Source of the DNA: Oscillospiraceae bacterium | Lineage (GTDB): Bacteria > Bacillota > Clostridia > Oscillospirales > Oscillospiraceae | Assembly: GCA_017482385.1 (NCBI GenBank) | Contig: JAFUNI010000021.1 | Span: forward strand, 1 to 64,000 | Length of the DNA stretch: 64,000 nucleotides | Reading direction: 5' to 3' | Shown: piece by piece, positions 1 through 7,968 of the stretch | Layout: each line of letters begins with the position of its first letter | Numbering within the stretch: the stretch's first letter is position 1 | Translations under genes and position numbers: made by a program | Notes under the pieces: model-generated | Databases searched by the model: none | The model's input: the letters and a program-made list of their open reading frames with translations, nothing else | What the model was told of the DNA's origin: nothing

Positions 1-1092
1 GTAGCCGCAGTCCTTACAAACCACAGCTGCGTCGGGGGTGCCCGCAGGACCGGCTACATGGTCCTGGGCATCGCAGTGAGCGCCGCAATCCTTGCACAGA
101 TGGGCGTGGTACAGACTGCCGCAGGCCGTCCATTTGGCGGTATCGGGGTTGTGCTTTTCGTTTTCTTCTATGTAGGCATAGCCGCAAACGGTGCATTTAC
201 CCTTTTGGCTACAGGTGGCAACGCCGCCCTTGTGGTCTTCCTGTTCCAAAAATTCACCGCAGGTCGTACAGACCTTGTAATGGTACGCGCCGGTGGTGCG
301 CCAATCAGATACGCTATGGGTGTGTTTTTCGGCAAGTGCCGCGTATTCCATGACAGCCTGGAGTATCCGACCGTCGTTTTGACCTATGGTGCAAGCTTTT
401 CCGTCCAGAGTCACCTGCACATTCTGGGGGAACTCATAGCCTGATTTTGCCTGCAGGTAGATTCCTGCGGCATATTGGTGGCCGGCCTTAAACTGATCGT
501 TTTTGCCCAAATATTTTTCCTCGGTACGGTCAAGCCAGAACATTCCGCTGTTTCCGGAAGCATATAATTCACAGCTGTTTTCCTGCACAGCTACGAAAAA
601 ATCAGCCGTATTGCCGACTTGCGGGGCATCCAGACCGGTGATGGTCGCGTGATTGATATACAGATTATCTGCGGTCAGCGTAATAACTGCCTGAGCACGG
701 CTCACATTCGTCACCGTCAAAGAGGTGGGTTCGCTATTTGCCGTAACTGTGCTTGCAGATGCGGAAAAGGCATAGCCGGTTTTGGAAATCAAATGAACCG
801 ACAGCTCATACTTCTGTCCGCCTACAAAGGTGTCGCTCTCTTCCATATATTCGCCGGTGGAGAGGTCTTTCCAGCGCACACCGTTTTTATGTCCTTTGGA
901 GTTGTATGTTGTGTCCAGATTACAGTTGCCGTATATCTGCAGAAGGTAGTCGGGATTTGCCATATGCGCAGGATGGGTAACCATAATGTCTGCGCTGTCG
1001 ATGGTGGTTGCCGCAAAGGCTGTTACGGGCAGCAGACCGGCAAGCAGCACCAGGCATAAAAGCAGACTTAAGAATCTTTTTCTCATTTTCAT
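1..1092 (-). CDS. Secreted CxxCG-repeat protein (3' part missing)
   Basis: The gene runs off the left edge, so only the N-terminal 364 residues are seen. The start ATG at 1092 follows an AGGAGG site. Residues 1-27 form a classical signal peptide (basic MKMRKR, a Leu-rich core, then AFAA), so the product is exported. The middle looks like beta-rich extracellular repeats. From about residue 245 there are spaced motifs of the form CTTCG, CTVCG, CKDCG, each preceded by His and Trp/Tyr, as in large clostridial surface proteins with Cys-rich repeats. No enzyme motif is visible. Function unknown; an adhesin or cell-surface role is only an inference. Confidence 0.75.
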   Translation of the reverse strand, partial: MKMRKRFLSLLLCLVLLAGLLPVTAFAATTIDSADIMVTHPAHMANPDYLLQIYGNCNLDTTYNSKGHKNGVRWKDLSTGEYMEESDTFVGGQKYELSVHLISKTGYAFSASASTVTANSEPTSLTVTNVSRAQAVITLTADNLYINHATITGLDAPQVGNTADFFVAVQENSCELYASGNSGMFWLDRTEEKYLGKNDQFKAGHQYAAGIYLQAKSGYEFPQNVQVTLDGKACTIGQNDGRILQAVMEYAALAEKHTHSVSDWRTTGAYHYKVCTTCGEFLEQEDHKGGVATCSQKGKCTVCGYAYIEENEKHNPDTAKWTACGSLYHAHLCKDCGAHCDAQDHVAGPAGTPDAAVVCKDCGY

Positions 1093-1204
1093 ATTTTGTG
1101 CCTCCTTATGGTTGGTATTAAGTGACACTACAATTTTAACATTTACAGGCAGAACAGTCATTCACCCTTAGGGGTGATTTTGGGCGAAAATGGCAAATAA
1201 TTAC

Positions 1205-1236
1205 AAAAAACCGACGGTTTCAGCACCGTCGGTTTT
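1205..1236 (-). terminator. Rho-independent terminator of the LuxR-type gene
   Basis: An 8-bp stem (CCGACGGT with ACCGTCGG) with a 6-base loop and T-tracts on both sides overlaps the stop codon of the gene ending at 1236. It could act on both strands. Confidence 0.8.
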
Positions 1237-2186
1237 CAGCTTTGAAATTTTGCATAGATCTCTTCCCGGCCCGATACGCCCAAGGCCTTATACAGCAGGC
1301 CCGTATGGGTCTTTACCGTGTTTTCAGACACACACAGGGACAGGGCAATATCTTTTCTGCTTTTATGGTCCAGAATGCCTTCCAAAATATCCGTTTGCCG
1401 GGCGGAAAGGGTTGTGCCTTCCGGCAGGGAATTCAGAATTATCTGAAGTTTCTCCTGGGTGGTCAGCGCATTGACCACAATGATGGGCGTGTTTTCCGGA
1501 GCAGGGGGGATATCCTTAATGTGGATATAGTCCTGCAGGATCAAATAAATGAAGAAGAAGGCAAACTCGCTCATTAAATAGGAAATGGACAGAATCTCAA
1601 AGGGCGTGCGGATCAGCTTTTCCACGGTCCACATACCGATATTGCCCAGCACGATAATGAGCATAAAGGAGGCCAGCTTTTGGGAGCTTCCGGAATGTTT
1701 CCGCAAAGATATGCCGATCAGCGAAAGCATTGCCACAAAATAGCCAAGCACATAGATCAGATTGCACGGATGCAGCACACCGTATTCTTTTACCAGGTAG
1801 GCGGAGCCGTTTTGGAGGGCCAGGTCGGCGTTTACATAGTACCAATCCAGGTAACCGGTGGTGCAAACAATTGCGAATATCACAAAAGCCAGAGCGCCTA
1901 AAGTAACCACGAGGGATTTCTTACAGACAAAGCCGCAGAGCCTTGCGATGAGCATAAACATACACATAGGAATGAGCGCCTGCCCCAGGTATGCGATCTT
2001 GTTGGCAAAGAGGGCGAAGGCCACCGTCTTTGACACCGAGATCAGAAGGTATCCCAAGTTGACCACACAGATACAGGCAAAGAGGGCAAATAGCCAAGGC
2101 TCTTTTTGCTTTTCGTATATGAAGCGAAAGTACAGGGGCAGCAGGGCGAGGGAAATGACAAAAATACCGCCGTATGCGTAAGCCAA
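1236..2186 (-). CDS. Membrane-bound LuxR-type regulator, 7-TM N-terminus
   Basis: This 316-residue protein has about seven hydrophobic helices over residues 4-220, resembling the 7-TM sensor regions found on some histidine kinases, joined to a C-terminal LuxR-type helix-turn-helix (about residues 255-310; motif SENTVKTH). There is no kinase or receiver domain, so it appears to be a one-component membrane-tethered transcription regulator. The start is TTG at 2186, chosen because AAGGAGG lies 8 bases upstream and the next in-frame ATG would cut the first helix. It stands alone, divergent from the phosphoglycerol transferase operon. Ligand and targets are unknown. Confidence 0.8.
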   Translation of the reverse strand: MAYAYGGIFVISLALLPLYFRFIYEKQKEPWLFALFACICVVNLGYLLISVSKTVAFALFANKIAYLGQALIPMCMFMLIARLCGFVCKKSLVVTLGALAFVIFAIVCTTGYLDWYYVNADLALQNGSAYLVKEYGVLHPCNLIYVLGYFVAMLSLIGISLRKHSGSSQKLASFMLIIVLGNIGMWTVEKLIRTPFEILSISYLMSEFAFFFIYLILQDYIHIKDIPPAPENTPIIVVNALTTQEKLQIILNSLPEGTTLSARQTDILEGILDHKSRKDIALSLCVSENTVKTHTGLLYKALGVSGREEIYAKFQS

Positions 2187-2217
2187 CAGTCACACCTCCT
2201 TAGGATAGGATATATAC

Positions 2218-2246
2218 ATTATAGCTTAATTTTAACGAGATAGCAA
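2218..2246 (-). promoter_or_regulatory. Sigma-A-type promoter for the LuxR-type gene
   Basis: On the minus strand TTGCTA (2241-2246) and TATAAT (2218-2223) are separated by 17 bases and lie about 30 bases ahead of the TTG start. Confidence 0.6.
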
Positions 2247-2281
2247 GGCTGTCGGAAAAAAAGAAGGTTTTGTTGTAAATG

Positions 2282-2310
2282 TTGCAATTTTTGTCGGTTT
2301 GTGATATAAA
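2282..2310 (+). promoter_or_regulatory. Promoter for the phosphoglycerol transferase operon
   Basis: TTGCAA at 2282-2287 and TATAAA at 2305-2310 with a 17-base spacer, just upstream of the AGGAGG site of the gene at 2334. Confidence 0.6.
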
Positions 2311-2333
2311 AAGGAAAAAAGGAGGATTGGTTT

Positions 2334-2681
2334 ATGATTACCTTTATTGTCCTGTTTTTGCCGGCGGTTTTGTCCGTGTGGCTTTGGGAAGTCTTCAGCA
2401 AGACCCGGCTTTGCAAGCGGAACTGGGTGTATCTGCTGAGCCTGAATATCCTGCTTATCAATTTCGGCTGCTTTGCCGTGAAGAAATGGATCTTGTACAC
2501 CGGCAACCATACCTTAGCCACTTTGATGGCGGATATGACTCCCTCTGTTGCGGTGAACTATCTGATCATGGCCATTCCCGCCGCTGTGGCGCTGGCTTTG
2601 GTTGAAAAGATCGTGTACAGCAAGATCCGAATTCGTGTAGAAGGTGACGACAAAAATGCCTCAGAAAAAGAAGACGCATAA
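2334..2681 (+). CDS. Small membrane protein paired with phosphoglycerol transferase
   Basis: A 115-residue protein with three hydrophobic segments (about residues 1-20, 31-48, 62-85) and a charged C-terminal tail rich in Asp, Glu and Lys. An AAAGGAGGA site precedes the ATG. It overlaps the 5' end of the next gene by 26 bases, so the two are translationally coupled and probably work together at the membrane. No family was recognised; an accessory role to the transferase is inferred from position only. Confidence 0.7.
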   Translation: MITFIVLFLPAVLSVWLWEVFSKTRLCKRNWVYLLSLNILLINFGCFAVKKWILYTGNHTLATLMADMTPSVAVNYLIMAIPAAVALALVEKIVYSKIRIRVEGDDKNASEKEDA

Positions 2682-4206
2682 GGTTCTGCGTGCCCTGGGA
2701 ACTTGCTTGGGGTGTTTGCTGATCTTTGTTGGCTTTTTGGCATATTACTCTGCCAACTGGTATGCCGATACCTACGGTCAGCTGGGCTTTGAAGCCATTC
2801 TTTACACGTTGCTTGCAGACCTTGGCGGTGTGGAATCCACGCTGATCTACAAATATGTCCGTTCGGCGCTGATCCCGTCGCTGTTCTGGACGGCGCTGCT
2901 GTGTCCTGTGCTGTTCGGCACTTGGCGGAAGAAGCTGATGCTGGTATTCCCCAAGCTGAAGCTGCAGCTGTTTCCCATGCGGCCTGTGGTGGCGCTTGTG
3001 CTGACTTTGGCTATATCCGGCAGTTTCCTGTATCAAGGCGCGGAAACCGCTGAGTTTTGGGACTATGCCGAAAACTTGGGCAAACAATCCACCCTCTACA
3101 CGGACCATTACCAGGACCCTGCCACCGCCGATATTACCTTCCCCCAGGAAAAGCGCAATCTGATCTACATTTTCCTGGAATCCATGGAAACTACATTTTT
3201 CTCCCGGGAGCAGGGCGGCTTGATGGACACTTGCGTGATTCCGGAGCTGTATGACTTAGCGGAGAACAATATCAATTTTTCCAATTCGGAAAATACCGTG
3301 GGCGGTATCCGCAGTGGTATGGGCGGTGTGTGGACGGTTGCGGCAATGGTGAGCCAAACCGCCGGCATCCCCTTGAAAGCGCCCCCGGATGTCGCAGATG
3401 GCAACAGCTACGGTAATAATGGTGTGTTCCTGCCCGGCGCAACCTCTATGATGGATATTCTCCACGAAAACGGCTATTATCAGACCCTGATGGTGGGTTC
3501 CGATGCCAATTTCGGCGGCCGCGCCACTTATTTCGGCACCCATGGCGTGGATAAGATCTACGATCTGTTCACCGCCCGGGAAGACGGTCTGATCGCCCCG
3601 GATTATAAGGTCTGGTGGGGCTTTGAGGACAATTACCTGTTCCGCTATGCCCAGCAGGAGCTGCCGAAGATCGCAGCCAAGGACGAACCCTTTGCCTTTT
3701 ATATGCTGACCGTGGACACCCACCACGAGGACGGCTATCTCTGCCCGGATTGCCCCAACACCTTCCCCAATAAATATGAGAATGTGTATGCCTGCTCCAG
3801 CAAGAAGACCGCGGCTTTTATAGAGTGGATCAAGACCCAGGATTTCTATGAGGATACCACGATTGTGGTAGTGGGCGACCATCCCACCATGGGCAATGAC
3901 TATATCCGCTCCATCAAAAAGCCCGGAGACGAAAACTACCCCCGGGATGTGTACAACTGTTTTATCAACAGTGCTGCAAAGCCCACAGCTGTCACAAACC
4001 GAATGGCCTTTACCGTCGATATGTTCCCCACCACCCTGGCGGCGATGGGCTGTCAGATCCAGGGTGAGCGGTTGGGCCTGGGCACCAACCTGTTCTCTGA
4101 CCGAAAGACTTTGGGCGAGGAACTGGGCTCCAACGGCTTTAACGATGAGCTGAATAAGCCCTCCAATTACTATACTTCTGAGTTCTATTTTGAGAAAAAG
4201 AAATAA
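2656..4206 (+). CDS. MdoB/LtaS-like sulfatase-fold phosphoglycerol transferase
   Basis: A 516-residue membrane enzyme of the alkaline phosphatase/sulfatase superfamily. The N-terminal third is hydrophobic (helices near residues 15-33, 68-85 and 113-130); the rest is the extracytoplasmic catalytic domain. The motif GVWTVAAMVSQTAGIPL matches the active-site Thr region of MdoB-type phosphoglycerol transferases, and DTHHEDG and VVVGDHPTMGND supply metal ligands. It likely moves glycerol phosphate from phosphatidylglycerol to a teichoic acid or glycan. A GTG at 2644 is also in frame, but ATG 2656 has AAGGTGA at proper distance and is preferred. Whether it makes lipoteichoic acid or decorates another glycan cannot be told. 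Confidence 0.85.
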   Translation: MPQKKKTHKVLRALGTCLGCLLIFVGFLAYYSANWYADTYGQLGFEAILYTLLADLGGVESTLIYKYVRSALIPSLFWTALLCPVLFGTWRKKLMLVFPKLKLQLFPMRPVVALVLTLAISGSFLYQGAETAEFWDYAENLGKQSTLYTDHYQDPATADITFPQEKRNLIYIFLESMETTFFSREQGGLMDTCVIPELYDLAENNINFSNSENTVGGIRSGMGGVWTVAAMVSQTAGIPLKAPPDVADGNSYGNNGVFLPGATSMMDILHENGYYQTLMVGSDANFGGRATYFGTHGVDKIYDLFTAREDGLIAPDYKVWWGFEDNYLFRYAQQELPKIAAKDEPFAFYMLTVDTHHEDGYLCPDCPNTFPNKYENVYACSSKKTAAFIEWIKTQDFYEDTTIVVVGDHPTMGNDYIRSIKKPGDENYPRDVYNCFINSAAKPTAVTNRMAFTVDMFPTTLAAMGCQIQGERLGLGTNLFSDRKTLGEELGSNGFNDELNKPSNYYTSEFYFEKKK

Positions 4207-4210
4207 TCTG

Positions 4211-4238
4211 ACCGGGACAGCCAGCTGTCCCGGTTTTG
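4211..4238 (+). terminator. Terminator after phosphoglycerol transferase
   Basis: An 11-bp perfect stem (ACCGGGACAGC with its complement) closed by a CA loop and followed by TTTTG. Confidence 0.75.
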
Positions 4239-4322
4239 TCGAAAAAGGTCGAACTGCACCCCCTTGTCATTCCTGTGGTAATTTGTTAAGCTATACCCAG
4301 AGTGAGAAAGGGGAGGTTCTGT

Positions 4323-4997
4323 GTGCTGAAGCTGTTGGTTGCGGATATGTCTGAAGAATTCACCAGCGCTGTAGAGAAAGCGCTGCATAGCGAGTTCGAG
4401 ATAAAAATCTGCCAAGATGGTGAAACCGCACTGGAACTGCTCCATTACTTCAAGCCTGACGTGTTGATCATGCATTTATGGCTGCCCTTTAAGGATGGAT
4501 TGACTGTCCTGCAGGAAAGTACCCACAAGCCCCGGGTGATCATGGCTTTGGCTCATTATATGCCTCGCTATGCCGAGAAGCGGGCCTTGGAGTTAGGGGT
4601 GCAGTATGTGCTGTTTATGCCAACGGTGGAAACACTGCGAGTACGGCTGATGGATATGATCGCCGAGATCCAGCCCCGGGAAGACACCCGGGTAGCTGTG
4701 CATTTACACGCCTTGGGCTTTCGTACCAATTTGGACGGGTACCGCCAACTGCGTGAAGGGATCCCTGTTTATGCACAAAACCCCGAAATGCTGCTGTCCA
4801 AGGAGTTATACCCGGCCATCGGCGACATATTTGGTCTTCCGGATTGCCGGACGGTGGAGCATTCCATCCGCAAGGCCATCACCGATGCCTGGTCACGGCG
4901 CAATCCCATCGTATGGGAAAAGTATTTCCCCGGCGCCACCGAAGCGCCCACCAATAAAGTGTTTATCAGTAAGTTAGCTGAAATGTCACGGCCGTGA
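4323..4997 (+). CDS. Spo0A-like regulator with degenerate receiver domain
   Basis: A 224-residue protein with an N-terminal receiver-like domain (1-118) and a C-terminal Spo0A DNA-binding domain (about 125-224). The C-terminus keeps Spo0A signatures: LYPAIGDIFGL, the recognition helix region TVEHSIRKAITDAW and APTNKVFISKLAE. The receiver is broken: the phosphoacceptor position is His51 (LIMHLWLPFKDG) instead of Asp, one of the acidic pair is Ala7, and the conserved Thr and Lys sites are Leu and Met (LFMP). It therefore cannot be phosphorylated in the usual way. Start GTG 4323 is preferred over GTG 4302, because the GGGAGG site lies between them. It is single-gene; the canonical spo0A is not in this window. 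Confidence 0.88.
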   Translation: MLKLLVADMSEEFTSAVEKALHSEFEIKICQDGETALELLHYFKPDVLIMHLWLPFKDGLTVLQESTHKPRVIMALAHYMPRYAEKRALELGVQYVLFMPTVETLRVRLMDMIAEIQPREDTRVAVHLHALGFRTNLDGYRQLREGIPVYAQNPEMLLSKELYPAIGDIFGLPDCRTVEHSIRKAITDAWSRRNPIVWEKYFPGATEAPTNKVFISKLAEMSRP

Positions 4998-5025
4998 CGA
5001 CCCGCTTCTTGGCGGGTCGTTTTTG
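4997..5025 (+). terminator. Terminator after Spo0A-like gene
   Basis: A 9-bp stem (ACGACCCGC/GCGGGTCGT) starting at the stop codon and followed by five T residues. Confidence 0.8.
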
Positions 5026-5028
5026 CTA

Positions 5029-5057
5029 TTGCAAAAGATAGGGGCTTATGGTAAAAT
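5029..5057 (+). promoter_or_regulatory. Promoter for the 5092 membrane protein
   Basis: TTGCAA (5029-5034) and TAAAAT (5052-5057) with a 17-base spacer. Confidence 0.5.
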
Positions 5058-5091
5058 GGCAGCATAAAACTTAAGCAAAGGAAACAAACAT

Positions 5092-6603
5092 ATGTGGTAC
5101 GGTTTGGCTTTGATCATTTTTCTGCTGTGTGAATTTTTGGCGGCATTTCCCGGCTTCCGGAAGGTTGCTGCCGGTGTTCACGGATTGACAGTTGATTTTA
5201 CCCAGCGGCGCAATATCATTATCATTTTGATCGTGGTGGCGCTTTTGCTGCTTGTGTGCCTGGAGCCTATGGGCTGGGCACCCCTGTGGAACGGCGAAGT
5301 ACCCGGCCACCGGAATCAGTACGAAGAATTGGCGGATGCTTTTTTGAAAGGCCAGCTCTATTTCGATGTGGAGGTTGATCCTGCCCTGCTGGAGCTGGAA
5401 AATCCCTATGACCGGGATGCCCGGATCGAGGCCGGTGTGGAAGGCCGCCAGTGGGACGATATGTGGGATCACGCCTACTATGACGGCCACTATTATATGT
5501 ACTTCGGTGTGGTGCCGGTACTGCTGCTGTTTGTGCCCTATCAGGTGATCACCGGAAATCCGCTGACTACCTACCATGCCACTCAGCTTTTTGTTGCACT
5601 GTTTATCGCAGGCCTGTTCCTGCTGTTTGCCTATCTTGCCAAGAAATTCTTCCCCAAGATGCCCCTTATCGTTTTCCTGCTGCTGAGCACTGCGGTGGCG
5701 GTGATGAGCGTTTGGTACTGCGTATCCTACCCTGCCCTTTATTGCACGGCCATCAGTTCGGCGCTGTGTATGATGATTTGGAGCCTGTACTTCTTTGTCC
5801 GGGCGGTATTTGATGGGGAGATCACCAAAAAGACCTTTATCTTTGCTGTTGCAGGAAGCCTGCTGGGCGCATTGGCCTTTGGCTGCCGTCCCACCATCGC
5901 ATTGGGCAATCTGATGGTAATTCCTCTGTTTATCACCTTTGTTCGGAGCCGTAAGCTCACAGGCAAGCAGTGGGGCTATACTGCCCTGTGCATCCTGCCC
6001 TATGCAGCAGTGGCTGCAGGCCTTATGTGGTACAACAATGCCCGTTTTGATAATCCCTTCGAGTTCGGTCAGTCCTATCAGATGACCGTGGCAGACCAAT
6101 CTCAGTACGGCAATATGTTTGAGAACCTGGAATGGAGGCGTTTGGTTAAGAAATTAGTATATGCCCTGTTCCGCTCCGATTGCGAGCCCATAGATTACGG
6201 TATTTTTGTCACATTCCCCATTCTGTTCTTGGGGCTGGTCGGCGCGTGCCGCAAGGGCAGCCGCGGCTACCTGATGAACTCCGGTTTGGGTCTGGTGATC
6301 CCCACCGCTGTGGTGACCACAATTGTGATCATCGTGATGGGTATTTTGTGGACACCTTACCTGCTGGCCCGGTATACTATGGACTACCTGTGGCTGATGG
6401 GCGTTGCCCTGTTTGTGGGCGTGGGCGCATTGTATCAGCGGGAAAAGGTAAATCCCCGGCTGACGCTGATCGTGGGAATCCTGGCGGTCTTTGTAGTGGT
6501 GGTGTGCATCGCTCTGTTCTGCACTCCCTACGATTCCAACTTCGCCAGCCATGAGGGCTTTGACAAAGCTTGGGTGAAAGGCATTTTGAAATGGAAACAC
6601 TAA
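5092..6603 (+). CDS. Polytopic membrane protein, possible GT-C-type glycosyltransferase
   Basis: A 503-residue protein with roughly eleven predicted membrane helices and a long extracytoplasmic loop after the second helix (about residues 65-130) rich in Asp, Glu and Tyr, containing DDMWDHAYYDGHYYMYFG. The large acidic first loop and overall helix pattern resemble GT-C fold glycosyltransferases of the PMT/ArnT type, but no diagnostic motif was confirmed, so the assignment is tentative. It overlaps the start of the PHP-domain gene by 13 bases and shares a promoter with it. Preceded by a weak AAAGGAAA ribosome site. Confidence 0.65.
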   Translation: MWYGLALIIFLLCEFLAAFPGFRKVAAGVHGLTVDFTQRRNIIIILIVVALLLLVCLEPMGWAPLWNGEVPGHRNQYEELADAFLKGQLYFDVEVDPALLELENPYDRDARIEAGVEGRQWDDMWDHAYYDGHYYMYFGVVPVLLLFVPYQVITGNPLTTYHATQLFVALFIAGLFLLFAYLAKKFFPKMPLIVFLLLSTAVAVMSVWYCVSYPALYCTAISSALCMMIWSLYFFVRAVFDGEITKKTFIFAVAGSLLGALAFGCRPTIALGNLMVIPLFITFVRSRKLTGKQWGYTALCILPYAAVAAGLMWYNNARFDNPFEFGQSYQMTVADQSQYGNMFENLEWRRLVKKLVYALFRSDCEPIDYGIFVTFPILFLGLVGACRKGSRGYLMNSGLGLVIPTAVVTTIVIIVMGILWTPYLLARYTMDYLWLMGVALFVGVGALYQREKVNPRLTLIVGILAVFVVVVCIALFCTPYDSNFASHEGFDKAWVKGILKWKH

Positions 6604-7307
6604 AAAACACCCTGGCAAAAACCTATCCCTACCGCCTGGAACTCCATGCCCACACGAACCCGGCAAGTCCCTGCGGTGATGCGCCTCCGGAAAAGCTGGT
6701 GCAGCTTTATTTAGATGCGGGATTTGACGGGGTGGTCATCACCAACCATTTTTTCCATGCAGCCTTTGGGGATATCAGCCGGGAGGCCTTCGTGAAGGCC
6801 CAGCTGTCCGATTATGAACGGGCTTGCAAGGCTGCCGAGGGAACAAGACTGAAGATCTACTTGGGCGTGGAAGCCCGTTTTGATGAAAACAGCAACGACT
6901 ACCTGCTCTACGGCGTGGACGCGGAGATTCTGGGTAAGCTCTATGATTATTTGGATAAGGGCCTGGCTGCCTTCCGGGCGGAAGTCAAGCTGCCGGATTC
7001 TGCGTTTATCCAGGCCCATCCCTTCCGGGATGGCTGTGTTCCGGCCGATGGCAAGCTGCTGGATGGCGTGGAGGTATTCAATATGCACCCCCACCACAAC
7101 TCCCGCTGCATTTTAGCTGCCCTGTATGCCGAAGAAAACGGCATTTCCCTGACCACTGCCGGCACGGATTTTCACCACTTGAAGAAAGGGCATATCGCCA
7201 CAACGGCGCTGCGTTGCCGGGAATTGCCAAAGGATTCCTTTGGCGTGGCACAGCTGCTGAAATCCGGTGATTATATTTTGGAAATCGGCGACAAGTTCGT
7301 GTTATAA
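6591..7307 (+). CDS. PHP-domain metal-dependent phosphoesterase
   Basis: A 238-residue protein with PHP signatures: LELHAHTNPASPCG near the N-terminus (first metal ligands), VVITNHFF, the central GVEARF, and TAGTDFHH near the C-terminus. PHP proteins hydrolyse phosphoesters such as nucleotides or phosphotyrosine; the substrate here is not evident. The start ATG 6591 lies inside the end of the preceding gene; an upstream in-frame TTG at 6570 is possible but less likely. Coupling to the membrane protein suggests a shared pathway, perhaps envelope glycan metabolism (inference). Confidence 0.8.
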   Translation: METLKNTLAKTYPYRLELHAHTNPASPCGDAPPEKLVQLYLDAGFDGVVITNHFFHAAFGDISREAFVKAQLSDYERACKAAEGTRLKIYLGVEARFDENSNDYLLYGVDAEILGKLYDYLDKGLAAFRAEVKLPDSAFIQAHPFRDGCVPADGKLLDGVEVFNMHPHHNSRCILAALYAEENGISLTTAGTDFHHLKKGHIATTALRCRELPKDSFGVAQLLKSGDYILEIGDKFVL

Positions 7308-7308
7308 T

Positions 7309-7338
7309 AAAAATGCGTGCCATCGGCACGCATTTTTT
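7309..7338 (+). terminator. Terminator after PHP-domain gene
   Basis: An 11-bp stem AAATGCGTGCC/GGCACGCATTT with a 3-base loop and a T-run. Its right flank overlaps the stop codon of the small minus-strand ORF. Confidence 0.85.
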
Positions 7339-7441
7339 ATTTGTTGCGGATGCGGTTTTCCATATGCCCGGACTGAATCACCGGGGGCTTGGGGTCTTTT
7401 AGTTCCCAGGGAATGGGCGCAGACTGTTCCTTTTCTTTCAT
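7337..7441 (-). CDS. Small 34-residue hydrophilic protein
   Basis: A short ORF encoding 34 residues beginning MKEKEQSAPIPWELKDPKPP and ending MENRIRNK. A GGAGGG site is 6 bases upstream of the ATG at 7441. The composition (Pro, Lys and Glu rich, no hydrophobic segment) is protein-like, and the ORF fills an otherwise empty gap and ends exactly at the convergent terminator. No family recognised. Coding status is inferred from the ribosome site and composition; comparison across related genomes would settle it. Confidence 0.55.
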   Translation of the reverse strand: MKEKEQSAPIPWELKDPKPPVIQSGHMENRIRNK

Positions 7442-7506
7442 ACGATCCCTCCGGGAATAGTATGCGCAAAATAGGACAAAAAACACTTGCTTTCTAAAGA
7501 TACTTA

Positions 7507-7535
7507 AGACCCGACAGTTTCCTGTCGGGTCTAAA
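7507..7535 (-). terminator. Hairpin after the 7538 gene
   Basis: An 11-bp stem (AGACCCGACAG/CTGTCGGGTCT) with a 4-base loop directly downstream of the gene ending at 7538. The minus-strand T-tract is short, so termination is likely but not certain. Confidence 0.55.
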
Positions 7536-7537
7536 TA

Positions 7538-7939
7538 TTAAGAATAAATATCATAGATCAAAAGCGTTTCCTCAACGATCACATAGGAAACCTGTTTTCC
7601 TACCATTTCTTCAGCTTCGTAAGCGCTAAAGTAGTTAGGGCTGCAATATTCCACACCGTCAACGTTTAACACAACACATCCCCAAAAGCTTTTGTGTCCG
7701 GAAAGCTTCCAGTTGGATATGGTGCCGATATTAGGGGTCAAGCCTTTGGCTTTCTTTTGGTAAGAAAAGTAAGCGTAGAAATAGTATACAGAAACACATA
7801 GGACGATCAAAGTGAAGAAAAGTCCCAAAATCCGCATACCGTCAAACAATCCTAAGCTAAGTAAAAGACAAGCCAAGAATATGGCACAAAATATAAAACC
7901 GTTTTTCTTATACTTGGCAAAACAGAGTTTTTCTTTCAT
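7538..7939 (-). CDS. Hypothetical membrane protein with two TM helices
   Basis: A 133-residue protein: a short basic N-terminus (MKEKLCFAKYKKNG), two adjacent membrane helices (about 13-31 and 36-58) and a C-terminal 70-residue soluble domain with beta-like segments (NWKLSGHKSFWGCVVLNVDG). The layout resembles small DUF3592-like proteins with a membrane hairpin and one beta domain, but that family is not certain. It sits downstream of dapF with a 29-base gap and may be cotranscribed. Its lower GC than the neighbours hints at acquisition or weak selection. Confidence 0.65.
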   Translation of the reverse strand: MKEKLCFAKYKKNGFIFCAIFLACLLLSLGLFDGMRILGLFFTLIVLCVSVYYFYAYFSYQKKAKGLTPNIGTISNWKLSGHKSFWGCVVLNVDGVEYCSPNYFSAYEAEEMVGKQVSYVIVEETLLIYDIYS

Positions 7940-7968
7940 TACATTTCCCTCCGAAACAGGGCAGCGCG

